Shown here: positions 43,502 through 50,649 of the stretch, piece by piece
Layout: every line of letters begins with the position of its first letter
How positions within the stretch are numbered: the first letter of the stretch is position 1
NCBI GenBank assembly: GCA_011390365.1
Contig: JAABSM010000022.1
Location: 1 to 50,649 of the forward strand
Length of the DNA: 50,649 nt
Direction: 5' to 3'
Source of the DNA: Gammaproteobacteria bacterium
GTDB taxonomy: Bacteria > Pseudomonadota > Gammaproteobacteria > Chromatiales > Chromatiaceae
Notes under the pieces: model-generated
Seen by the model: the letters and a program-made list of their open reading frames with translations, nothing else
The model's database searches: none
What the model was told of the DNA's origin: nothing
Position numbers and translations under genes: made by a program

Positions 43502-45472
43502 TCAGACAACCCGGTCATTGCCGCCGTCAATGGGCAGCTGGGCGGCGGTGGTCTTGGCGAAGAGCGGACCGCACATCTCCGCCGTCAGCTCGGCCACGTC
43601 GCGACTGGTGACCTCGACGCCGAGCAGGTTGTTGGTCTTGTACTGCTGCACGGTCAGGCCGTAGTGCTGGGCGCGGGCCTGCAACACCTCCTCGGTCCAG
43701 ATCCCGGTATCGAACACCGCGTTGGGATGCAGGGCGTTGATGCGAATGCCTTCGCCGCCCCACTCCATGGCGACCACCCGCATCAACTGGGTGAGCGCCG
43801 CCTTGGAGGCCGAATAGGCGGCGGCCCCGGGTCCCGGCGCGGGCACGTTCTTGGAGCCCATCACCACCACCCGACCGCCATTGGGCGCGCCCTTCAACAT
43901 CGGGTAGGTCTCCCGCAATAACGCCAGATTGGCGTCGAGATTGACCGACAATACCTTGCGCCACTCCTCGTCGCCCAGCTCGGCGATGCGCTTGCCGCCG
44001 GGGAACATGCCGGCATTGAGGACCAGCATGTCGATACCGCCGAAACGACGCACCCCCTGCTCCAGCGCCGCCCTCAGCGCCGCGGTGTCGCTGATGTCGC
44101 AGGCGATGCCAAGATAGCCGGGGGTCGCGTAGAGCCCATCCGCGGCGGCGTTGATATCCACGCCGATGACCGCCGCACCGCGCGCCAGAAAGGCCTCGAC
44201 GCAGGCCTTGCCGATGCCGGAAGCGGCGCCGGTGATCAACGCCACCTCGCCCTGAAACAGGGGCGGTTCGCCGCCCTTGCGCAGCTTTGCCTGTTCGAGA
44301 TCCCAGTACTCCATGTCGAACAGGTCGGCGGCGGGCAGCGCGCGCCAGCCCCCCAGCTTCTCGGCCCGCTCGATACAGACCATGGTGTGTTCGTAGATGT
44401 CATGGACGATGGCGGCCTCCGCCATCGACTTGCCGGCGCAGCAGAGCCCCAGATCGCGATCCAGGATCACCCGCGGCGCGGGGTCGAGCATGGTCTTGCG
44501 CTCCCTGGCGGAGGGTTCATGGGCCATGAAGTAGTCCCGGTAGGCCTTCTCGTAGCTGTCCAGGTCACGCCCGATCATGGGTACCGCCTTGGTGCGAATC
44601 ACATGGTCCGGCGTCGCCGGGCCGCGCATGGCGACCTTCTGAACGTCGTAACGACGGGCGAAGGCCATGCCACGCGGACTGCCGGTGACGCTCAGGATCA
44701 TCGGGCGTCCGGCCTTTTCGGACAGCCGTTTGCGCAGATCGACGATATCCCCGGCCATGGCCGACGCCACGGGCGGCTCTGGCTCGACCAGATCCCAGGC
44801 CTGCTGATCGAGGAGAAACTGCTCGGCCATGTCCACCAGGCGGATCATGCGTTCGTAGGAGTCCTTGGCGGTATCGCCGAAGGAGAAGATGCCATGATTC
44901 ATCAAAACCATGCCCTGGGTCGCCGGGGTCGCCTGCTCGGCGAAGATGCGCGCCACGTCCCTCGCCAGATCAAAGCCGGGCATCACATAGGGCACGATCA
45001 CCACCTTGTCGCCATAGACCTCCTCAATCAGACGACGCCCGTCCGGGGTGTTGGTGATGGTCACCACCGCGTCCGCGTGGGTGTGATCCACATAGCGAAA
45101 AGGCAGCGCCGCGTGCAGAATGGTCTCCACCGACGGCGACGGCGCGCCCGCCTGGGTCATCTGGCACTTGAGCTCATTCACCATCTGGGGGTCCGAGAGC
45201 GCCTCCAGCTTCGCCAGCTTGAGCATGGGCGTCAGCCGCACCGGCGCGAAGCCTTGCGTCTCGATGGTCGCCAGATCCCAGCCGCTGCCCTTGACGTAGA
45301 GGATCTCCTCCTCTTCGCCCACCAGATTGACCTCGCTGACCTTGACCGAGGTATTGCCGCCGCCATGCAGCACCAGCGAGGGCTCCCGCCCCAACAGACG
45401 CGAACTGTAGACCCGCAGCTCAAGATGACTCTTGCGGGCGGCGGCCTCTTTTTCGTTCCACAAACTGTACAT
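43502..45472 (-). CDS. Bifunctional class II aldolase / short-chain dehydrogenase
   Basis: A 656-residue fusion protein of the rhamnulose-phosphate aldolase/alcohol dehydrogenase type. The N-terminal class II aldolase domain has the zinc-site motifs LHGGGNTSVK, YVDHTHADAV and MNHGIFSFG. The C-terminal Rossmann SDR domain starts near residue 420 with LITGAASGIGKA, then NAGMFPGG and the catalytic AYSASKAAL. The ATG giving MYSLWNEKEA has AAGGT upstream. Such fusions cleave deoxy-sugar phosphates and oxidise the lactaldehyde product. No rhamnose or fucose pathway genes are adjacent, so the substrate is open. Confidence 0.9.
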   Translation of the reverse strand: MYSLWNEKEAAARKSHLELRVYSSRLLGREPSLVLHGGGNTSVKVSEVNLVGEEEEILYVKGSGWDLATIETQGFAPVRLTPMLKLAKLEALSDPQMVNELKCQMTQAGAPSPSVETILHAALPFRYVDHTHADAVVTITNTPDGRRLIEEVYGDKVVIVPYVMPGFDLARDVARIFAEQATPATQGMVLMNHGIFSFGDTAKDSYERMIRLVDMAEQFLLDQQAWDLVEPEPPVASAMAGDIVDLRKRLSEKAGRPMILSVTGSPRGMAFARRYDVQKVAMRGPATPDHVIRTKAVPMIGRDLDSYEKAYRDYFMAHEPSARERKTMLDPAPRVILDRDLGLCCAGKSMAEAAIVHDIYEHTMVCIERAEKLGGWRALPAADLFDMEYWDLEQAKLRKGGEPPLFQGEVALITGAASGIGKACVEAFLARGAAVIGVDINAAADGLYATPGYLGIACDISDTAALRAALEQGVRRFGGIDMLVLNAGMFPGGKRIAELGDEEWRKVLSVNLDANLALLRETYPMLKGAPNGGRVVVMGSKNVPAPGPGAAAYSASKAALTQLMRVVAMEWGGEGIRINALHPNAVFDTGIWTEEVLQARAQHYGLTVQQYKTNNLLGVEVTSRDVAELTAEMCGPLFAKTTAAQLPIDGGNDRVV

Positions 45473-45593
45473 AGTTCTACCTTGAAAATTTTCGGCTGGT
45501 TCATGGAACACCGACGATGCCGTGCCGCAGCGGCGGCATTCCGGCAGTCCCCATATGCGGAGCGCGCCAGATCCCGGATACTAAGGAGATCCG

Positions 45594-46070
45594 CTAACGA
45601 GACCGCAGGATCCGCTGCTTGTCCCGCTGCCAGTCCCGATCCTTCTCGACGGCGCGCTTGTCGTGCATCTTCTTGCCCTTGGCGAGGCCGATCTCCGCCT
45701 TCACCCGACCCTGTTTCCAGTAAAGCGCGAGGGCCACCAGGGTGTAGCCCTTGCGCTCCACCGAGCCGATCAGGCGATCGATTTCATCGCGGTGCATGAG
45801 CAGCTTGCGGGAGCGAGTGGGATCCGGGTCCACATGGGTGGAAGCGGAAGGCAGGGGGGTAATGTGGGTACCGAACAGAAACAACTCATTGTTCTGAAGC
45901 AGCACATAGCTCTCCCCCAACTGCACCCGCCCGGCGCGCAGGCTCTTCACCTCCCAGCCCATCAACGAGACGCCCGCCTCGAAACGCTGCTCGATGAAAT
46001 AGTCGTGCTTCGCCTTCTTGTTGAGGGCGATGGTGGAACCGCCTCCCGTCTTTTTTGCTTTCTTGGCCAT
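45594..46070 (-). CDS. smpB: SsrA-binding protein SmpB
   Basis: A 158-residue RNA-binding protein that brings tmRNA to stalled ribosomes. It shows [20 protein letters not shown], the conserved [19 protein letters not shown] and the C-terminal basic tail [20 protein letters not shown]. Length is normal. I did not find ssrA nearby. It reads leftward, with uup reading the same way upstream across a 100-bp gap. Confidence 0.97.
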   Translation of the reverse strand: MAKKAKKTGGGSTIALNKKAKHDYFIEQRFEAGVSLMGWEVKSLRAGRVQLGESYVLLQNNELFLFGTHITPLPSASTHVDPDPTRSRKLLMHRDEIDRLIGSVERKGYTLVALALYWKQGRVKAEIGLAKGKKMHDKRAVEKDRDWQRDKQRILRSR

Positions 46071-46170
46071 GGGGCGAGATTGTAATCGAGTTACGCGAAA
46101 AGTTCACTTGCGCGAAATGGATGCCCCAAACGATCCCCGCCGCGCATCGGCGAACTGGCCGCGCCCGGAT

Positions 46171-48096
46171 TCAAGCCCCCTGCCCCAACGCCTCCTTGAT
46201 CCGCTCCAAGGCCTCCCAGCGCTCGAAGGCCCGTTCGAGCTCGGCCTCCCGCTCCGCCAACGCGTTCTGTACGCGCTGGATCGCCAGGGGATCGCCTTTG
46301 AAGAAATCCGGGTCGCTCATGGCCCCGTGCAGGCCTTCGATCGCCTCTTCAAGCTCGGCGATGCGCTCCGGCAATGTCTCCAGCTCTCGCTGATCCTTGT
46401 AGCCCATCTTCTTGCCCTTGGCGGCCCCCTTGGGCTTCGCCTGGCCCTTATCGGCGGCGGCCAGCTTCGAAATGGGGGCGGCCTTCCCGTGGATCGCGGC
46501 GGGGCGCTGACGCAGCCAGTCGTCATAACCACCGACGTATTCGTTGACCCGCCCCTCCCCTTCAAACACCAGGGTACTGGTGACCACGTTATTGAGAAAG
46601 GCGCGGTCGTGGCTGACCAGCAGCAGGGTGCCCTGATACTCGATCAGGCGATCCTCCAGCAGCTCCAGGGTCTCGGCGTCCAGATCGTTGGTGGGCTCGT
46701 CCATCACCAGCAGGTTGAAGGGCCGGGTGAACAGGCGCGCCAACAACAGTCGCCCGCGCTCGCCGCCGGAGAGGGAGTGGACCGGCTGGTTGGCGCGATC
46801 CGGGGTAAACAGGAAGTCCCGCAGGTGGCTCATGACGTGGCGCTCGCGGCCGTTGACCGAGAACTTGTCGGCGCCGTCGGCGACCACGTCCCGCACCCGC
46901 TTGTCGCCGTCCAGGGTGTCCCGCAGCTGGTCGAAATAGGCGATCTCCAGATTGACGCCGTGGCGGATCATACCCGCGGTCGGCGCCAGTTTACCCAGCA
47001 GCAGGTTAAGCAGGGTGCTCTTGCCGCAGCCGTTGGGGCCGATGACGCCGATGCGGTCGCCACGGATGATGGTGGTGTCGAGGCCGCGGATGATGGTGCG
47101 ATCGCCCCAGGCGTAGTCCACGGCTTTCGCCTCGGCCACCAGCTTGCCGGAGCGGCCGCCCTCGCTGAGATTCATCACCGCCTTGCCGCCCTGCTCGCGG
47201 CGCTGCTGGCGCTCCTGACGCATCTCCTTGAGCGCCCGCACCCGACCCTCGTTACGGGTGCGGCGGGCCTTGATGCCCTGGCGGATCCACTGCTCCTCCT
47301 CCGCCAGCTTCTTGTCGAAGCGGGCGTTGGCCAGTTCCTCGGCGTGCAGCTGCTCCTCCTTGCGACGCAGGAAGTTGTCGTAGTCGCCGGGCCAGTCGCT
47401 GAGCACGCCGCGGTCCAGTTCGATGATGCGGGTGGCGAGACGCCGCAGGAACATGCGGTCATGGGTGACGAACAGCAGGCTGCCGCCGTAACCGAGGAGG
47501 AACTCCTCCAGCCAGTCGATGGAGGCGATATCCAGGTGGTTGGTGGGCTCATCGAGCAGCAACAGATCCGGCTCCCGCACCAGCGCGCGCGCCAGCATGA
47601 CGCGGCGCTTGAGGCCGCCGGAGAGGGAGGCGAAGGGGAGGTCGGCGTCCAGCGAGAGGCGCGAGATCACCGTCTCCACCTTCTGCTCGGTCTGCCAGCC
47701 GTCGACCGCCTCCAGGCGATGCTGGGCCTTGGCGAGGCGCGCCATCGCCCCCTCCTGATCCGCCGACTCCGCCAGTTCCCGCAGCGCCTCGTGATAGGCG
47801 CGCATCAACCCGCCCAGCTCGCCCAGACCATCCGCCACCTTGTCGAACACCGAGCCCTCGGTATCCTCGGGCACCTGCTGAGTGAGACGCGCCACCCGGA
47901 TCCCCTGCCCCACCACCCGCTCGCCCTCGTCGGCGGCAATCTCGCCGGCGATCACCTTCATCAGCGTCGATTTGCCGGCGCCGTTGCGGCCGATCAGACA
48001 GATCCGCTCGCCCGGATCGATGGTCAGATCGACGCCATCGAGCAACGGGGCGGCGCCAAAGGCGAGACGGGTCTGGCGCAGGGTGATCAGGGGCAT
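46171..48096 (-). CDS. uup: ABC-F ATPase Uup
   Basis: A 641-residue ABC-F protein with two ATPase domains and no membrane part. Walker A motifs are GRNGAGKSTLMK and GPNGCGKSTLLN; signatures are SLSGGLKRRVMLARAL and SLSGGERGRLLLARLF; Walker B motifs are LLLLDEPTNHLD and LLVMDEPTNDLD. Between them lies the Arg/Glu-rich linker, and the C-terminus is a coiled coil (ETLPERIAELEEAIEGLHGA) typical of Uup. The family acts on translation or on branched DNA intermediates. The ATG giving MPLITLRQTRL has GAGGAGAAACCC before it. Confidence 0.94.
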   Translation of the reverse strand: MPLITLRQTRLAFGAAPLLDGVDLTIDPGERICLIGRNGAGKSTLMKVIAGEIAADEGERVVGQGIRVARLTQQVPEDTEGSVFDKVADGLGELGGLMRAYHEALRELAESADQEGAMARLAKAQHRLEAVDGWQTEQKVETVISRLSLDADLPFASLSGGLKRRVMLARALVREPDLLLLDEPTNHLDIASIDWLEEFLLGYGGSLLFVTHDRMFLRRLATRIIELDRGVLSDWPGDYDNFLRRKEEQLHAEELANARFDKKLAEEEQWIRQGIKARRTRNEGRVRALKEMRQERQQRREQGGKAVMNLSEGGRSGKLVAEAKAVDYAWGDRTIIRGLDTTIIRGDRIGVIGPNGCGKSTLLNLLLGKLAPTAGMIRHGVNLEIAYFDQLRDTLDGDKRVRDVVADGADKFSVNGRERHVMSHLRDFLFTPDRANQPVHSLSGGERGRLLLARLFTRPFNLLVMDEPTNDLDAETLELLEDRLIEYQGTLLLVSHDRAFLNNVVTSTLVFEGEGRVNEYVGGYDDWLRQRPAAIHGKAAPISKLAAADKGQAKPKGAAKGKKMGYKDQRELETLPERIAELEEAIEGLHGAMSDPDFFKGDPLAIQRVQNALAEREAELERAFERWEALERIKEALGQGA

Positions 48097-48134
48097 GGGT
48101 TTCTCCTCAACTTTTCCAGCGTTGGATTGGGTGA

Positions 48135-48162
48135 TTGGCGTACGCATTTTAGCGTGTAAAAT
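48135..48162 (+). promoter_or_regulatory. Candidate promoter toward the FNR-type gene
   Basis: TTGGCG at 48135-48140, a 16-bp spacer and TAAAAT at 48157-48162. On the other strand another TAAAAT (48146-48151 region) could serve uup, so the two promoters may overlap face to face. The distance to the regulator gene is about 240 bp, and that leader holds no recognisable gene. Confidence 0.45.
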
Positions 48163-48398
48163 GACCCGCGGGTTCCGGAACCCCGAGGTTTATGAAACAG
48201 GCAACCAATGCGGCATTTCCGCGTTATTACCGGGAGAGCTTATGATAACTTTGGCTGCACTCGCCGCGCCCCGCTCAGGGGAATGGCGGGAGGGAGTGGC
48301 CGTCGACCATAACCGCCCGCTCGGGTGGCGCCAAGGATAACGAGATCGGACAATAACACAAGCCCGTCCGCCGATACGGGCCAAGCGGAGAAAAGCGA

Positions 48399-49103
48399 AT
48401 GAAATATGTCACCGACAAGGAGGCCTGGGAGGGGCGCGCCGACTGCATCAGCTGCACCCTGCGCAACATGGTCCTCTTTTCCGGCCTGGAGGAGAAGGAT
48501 TTCGACAAGATCCATCAACCCATCGACCTCTACAACCTGCCCCCCGGCTCGGTGCTCTATCGCGCCGGCGACATGGGCGACCGCATGTTCACCATTCGCA
48601 CCGGCATCCTCAAGCTGGTCCAGTTTCTGCCGGACGGCAGTCAGCGCATCGTGCGCCTGGTCCGCGCCACCGACGTGGTGGGCATGGAGGCGCTGCTCGA
48701 CCAGCCCTATCAGCATGACGCGGTGGTATTACAAGCCACCGAGGCGTGCAGCCTGCCGGTGGCGGTGGTGCGCGCCCTCTCCGACACCAGCCCCAAACTC
48801 CATCGGGAGCTGATGAATCGCTGGCACCGCGCCCTCTCCGAGGCGGATGCCTGGCTCACCGAGCTCTCCACCGGGGCGGCCAAGCAGCGGGTGGCGCGGC
48901 TGCTGCTGCGGCTGGTCAAGGACCAGGAGAACAGCGAGTGCACCCTCTTCAGCCGCGAGGACATGGGCGCGATGCTGGGCATCACCACCGAGACGACAAG
49001 CCGCACCATCGCCGAATTCAAGCGCCAGAGCCTGCTGGTTGAGACCTCCTCCAACCACTTTCTGCTGGACATCCCCAACCTGGAACGCATCGCCGAGGAT
49101 TGA
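48399..49103 (+). CDS. FNR-type transcription regulator lacking one cluster cysteine
   Basis: A 234-residue Crp/Fnr-family regulator. The cyclic-nucleotide-like beta-roll spans about 30-140, a dimer helix follows, and the HTH is EDMGAMLGITTETTSRTIAE. The recognition helix keeps the FNR-type E..SR pattern. The N-terminus has C16 and C19 (ADCISCTLRN) and there is C117 in the position of E. coli FNR C122. The residue matching FNR C29 is Val25. So three of the four 4Fe-4S ligands are present. It may bind a labile or three-cysteine cluster, or may have lost oxygen sensing. It precedes queA by 12 bp, possibly one transcript. Confidence 0.85.
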   Translation: MKYVTDKEAWEGRADCISCTLRNMVLFSGLEEKDFDKIHQPIDLYNLPPGSVLYRAGDMGDRMFTIRTGILKLVQFLPDGSQRIVRLVRATDVVGMEALLDQPYQHDAVVLQATEACSLPVAVVRALSDTSPKLHRELMNRWHRALSEADAWLTELSTGAAKQRVARLLLRLVKDQENSECTLFSREDMGAMLGITTETTSRTIAEFKRQSLLVETSSNHFLLDIPNLERIAED

Positions 49104-49115
49104 GGTAACGCCGGC

Positions 49116-50141
49116 TTGAAACGCTCCGATTTCCACTTCGATCTGCCGCAAGCGCTGATCGCCCAATACCCCCCCGCCAAACGGGGCGACAGTCGCCTGC
49201 TCGACCTCCGTGCCCGCGGCGAGATCCACGACCGCCACTTTTCCGAACTGCCGGCGCTGCTGCGTCCGGGCGACCTGCTGGTGTTCAACGACACCCGGGT
49301 GATGAAGGCGCGGCTGTTCGGGGTCAAGGAGAGCGGCGGCAAGCTGGAGGTGCTGATCGAACGCCTGCTGGCCAACGGCCACGCCCTGACCCATATCCGC
49401 GCCAGCAAGTCCCCCAGGCCCGGTGGTCGCATCCTCATCGAGGGCGTGCCGATTACCGTGGTCGCCCGTCACGACGCCCTGTTCGAACTGGCCTGCGAGG
49501 CCGGCGACTTCCCAACGCTGATGGAGGCGCACGGCCACATGCCGCTGCCCCCCTATATCCAGCGCGGCGACGGCGAGGCGGATCTGGAGCGCTATCAGAC
49601 CGTCTACGCCAACAAACCCGGCGCGGTCGCCGCCCCCACCGCCGGCCTCCACTTCGACCAGCCGATGCTGGATCAGCTCGCGGAGTCAGGCGTCGAACAG
49701 GCGCGGGTCACCCTCCATGTGGGGGCAGGCACCTTCCAGCCGGTGCGGGTGGAGAACCTGGACGAACACCCGATGCACAGCGAATACCTGGAGGTGGACG
49801 AAGCGATCTGTCAACAAGTCGCCGAAACCAAGGCGCGCGGCGGGCGGGTGGTGGCCGTCGGCACCACCAGCGTGCGCAGCCTGGAGGCCGCCGCCGCGGA
49901 TGGCGAACTACGCCCGATGCGCGGCGACACCAACCTCTTCATCCGCCCCGGCTACCGATTCCGGGTGGTGGACGCCATGATCACCAACTTCCATCTTCCA
50001 GAGTCGACGCTGCTGATGCTCGTCTCCGCCTTCTCCGGCCATGAACCCATCATGCGGGCCTACCGCCATGCGGTGAAGGCGCATTACCGCTTCTTCAGCT
50101 ACGGCGACGCCATGTTCCTGACCCGCCAGGATTGCCAGTAG
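49116..50141 (+). CDS. queA: S-adenosylmethionine:tRNA ribosyltransferase-isomerase QueA
   Basis: A 341-residue enzyme that forms epoxyqueuosine in tRNA. Motifs include [50 protein letters not shown] and [11 protein letters not shown]. The start is TTG with GAGGT about 9 nt upstream; no ATG fits the conserved N-terminus. In many relatives tgt follows queA, but here a group II intron stands downstream on the other strand. Confidence 0.95.
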   Translation: MKRSDFHFDLPQALIAQYPPAKRGDSRLLDLRARGEIHDRHFSELPALLRPGDLLVFNDTRVMKARLFGVKESGGKLEVLIERLLANGHALTHIRASKSPRPGGRILIEGVPITVVARHDALFELACEAGDFPTLMEAHGHMPLPPYIQRGDGEADLERYQTVYANKPGAVAAPTAGLHFDQPMLDQLAESGVEQARVTLHVGAGTFQPVRVENLDEHPMHSEYLEVDEAICQQVAETKARGGRVVAVGTTSVRSLEAAAADGELRPMRGDTNLFIRPGYRFRVVDAMITNFHLPESTLLMLVSAFSGHEPIMRAYRHAVKAHYRFFSYGDAMFLTRQDCQ

Positions 50142-50291
50142 AACCTGGCGCGGCACGGCGGAGCGCGCGGCTCGGCGCTGGTGCGGCGCTGGTTCCCAAG
50201 CTCCAGCTGCCCGAAACCGGTCAGCAAGCTAGAGCTTGCAAGACGTGCGTTGTCGAGTAGGCCAGCCAATCTCTTGAACCAGCCCCCCACA

Positions 50292-50324
50292 GAACCGAAC
50301 GTACGGATTTCCCGTATTCGGTTC
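50292..50324 (-). ncRNA. Group II intron domain V
   Basis: On the minus strand the 33 nt begin GAACCGAA and end TTCGGTTC, forming an 8-bp lower helix. A CG bulge and an upper helix TACGG/CCGTA with a GAAA-type loop complete the domain V shape. The usual catalytic triad AGC (in GAGCCG) is AAC here; its wobble partner is now a Watson-Crick pair. Confidence 0.7.
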
Positions 50325-50358
50325 CTCGGACCAAACGATTCGCTGTCCCGGAAATCAT

Positions 50359-50649
50359 TCATATCGACCAATGGACTACCCTCGGTTCGGGCAATGGCAG
50401 AAGCTTCAACAGCTTCCGAAATTTGTCCCAGCGAATGCCGGACTTCTGGCTGCATCGGCTTAGCCAGAAACGCCATGCCCTGACCACCTCACCATAGAGT
50501 TGCTTTAGCGCTTCGGAGTTTCCGCGGATTCCATAGTACTGGTAGAGCCCCCTCAGCTTCCGACACAACGTGGCGTGTTGCTCACGCAGCGGTCGATGCC
50601 GATGGGTCTTGCACCAGTTCCAGATCGCCTTGGTGGCTCGGCGCTTTCG
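50359..50649 (-). CDS. Group II intron reverse transcriptase/maturase, C-terminal part
   Basis: The frame is open from the right edge to a TGA at 50359 and encodes the last 96 residues. It reads RATKAIWNWCKTHRHRPLRE, then KLRGLYQYYGIRGNSEAL and the final LPLPEPRVVHWSI. That is the X-domain/maturase end of group II intron proteins (consensus LRGHYxYYGIxGN...LPxPRIVHS). The reverse transcriptase core lies beyond the window. The protein would assist splicing and mobility of its own intron. Whether the full gene is intact cannot be seen here. Confidence 0.85.
   Translation of the reverse strand, partial: RKRRATKAIWNWCKTHRHRPLREQHATLCRKLRGLYQYYGIRGNSEALKQLYGEVVRAWRFWLSRCSQKSGIRWDKFRKLLKLLPLPEPRVVHWSI

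Larger units (their letters stand above)
50252..50649 (-). mobile_element. Group II intron, 3' part (continues beyond the window)
   Basis: On the minus strand the end of a reverse transcriptase/maturase gene is followed by a domain V hairpin at 50292-50324, then a possible domain VI and an end near CTACTCGAC (about 50252). The 5' part is outside the window. The 3' boundary is approximate. Just downstream is a 7-bp palindrome GCAAGCT/AGCTTGC (50224-50239) in the presumed 3' exon. Confidence 0.75.

Noticed and set aside
46071-46170. ssrA (tmRNA) next to smpB
   Set aside because: The short gap is too small and has no tRNA-like ends.
46018-48159. 713-codon plus-strand frame opposite uup
   Set aside because: Antisense shadow; both ABC domains are intact on the minus strand.

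Overview
The window is a GC-rich chromosomal segment from a gammaproteobacterium, most likely a sulfur oxidiser of the Chromatiales type. Three things support this: a complete rpoN-lpt-kdsC cluster in gammaproteobacterial order; typical gammaproteobacterial RhlB, Uup, QueA, SmpB and SrkA homologues; and a dsrN-dsrR pair. DsrN is a CobB-type amidase thought to make the siroheme amide of reverse dissimilatory sulfite reductase. DsrR is a cysteine-free IscA-like protein. Both belong to sulfur-oxidiser dsr operons. A Pro/Gly/Tyr-rich secreted protein near the left end resembles sulfur-globule envelope proteins, and a TauE/SafE exporter lies at 40.5 kb. No rRNA, tRNA or CRISPR array was recognised.

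Layout. 0-7.3 kb: a sulfur-globule-like gene, then a leftward three-gene operon (M48 protease, a solute-binding protein with a TonB-like Pro/Glu/Lys linker, and a two-TM coiled-coil protein). Both are bracketed by identical 92-bp hairpin elements (called R1 here). 7.3-15.3 kb, leftward: kdsC, lptC, lptA, lptB, rpoN, hpf, ptsN, hprK, dsrN, dsrR, covering KDO supply, LPS transport, sigma-54, nitrogen-PTS and siroheme amidation. 15.6-24.8 kb: MscS channel, LysM-FecR-type surface protein, large SNF2 ATPase. 24.9-28.9 kb, rightward: crcB, DUF190 gene, serS, a cysteine-less SCO-like protein, a PLD-like protein, a small secreted protein and the stub of a dienelactone hydrolase. 28.9-36.5 kb: dgt, srkA, and the set rnm-yciO-site-2 protease-trpS. 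36.7-43.1 kb: IalB-like protein, a PhnD-like binding protein with a PAS-GAF-GGDEF cyclase, TauE, a tiny periplasmic protein with four CX3C motifs, and rhlB. 43.5-50.6 kb: aldolase/dehydrogenase fusion, smpB, uup, an FNR-type regulator lacking one cluster cysteine, queA, and the 3' part of a group II intron that runs off the right edge.

The most unusual layer is repetitive DNA. R1 is present in three identical copies. One copy interrupts a longer repeat whose uninterrupted homologue lies 24 kb away, giving a natural filled-site/empty-site pair. Another hairpin repeat is inserted in frame inside dsrN. Intergenic regions also hold tandem 18-bp, 7-bp and 122-bp repeats and several other hairpin families.
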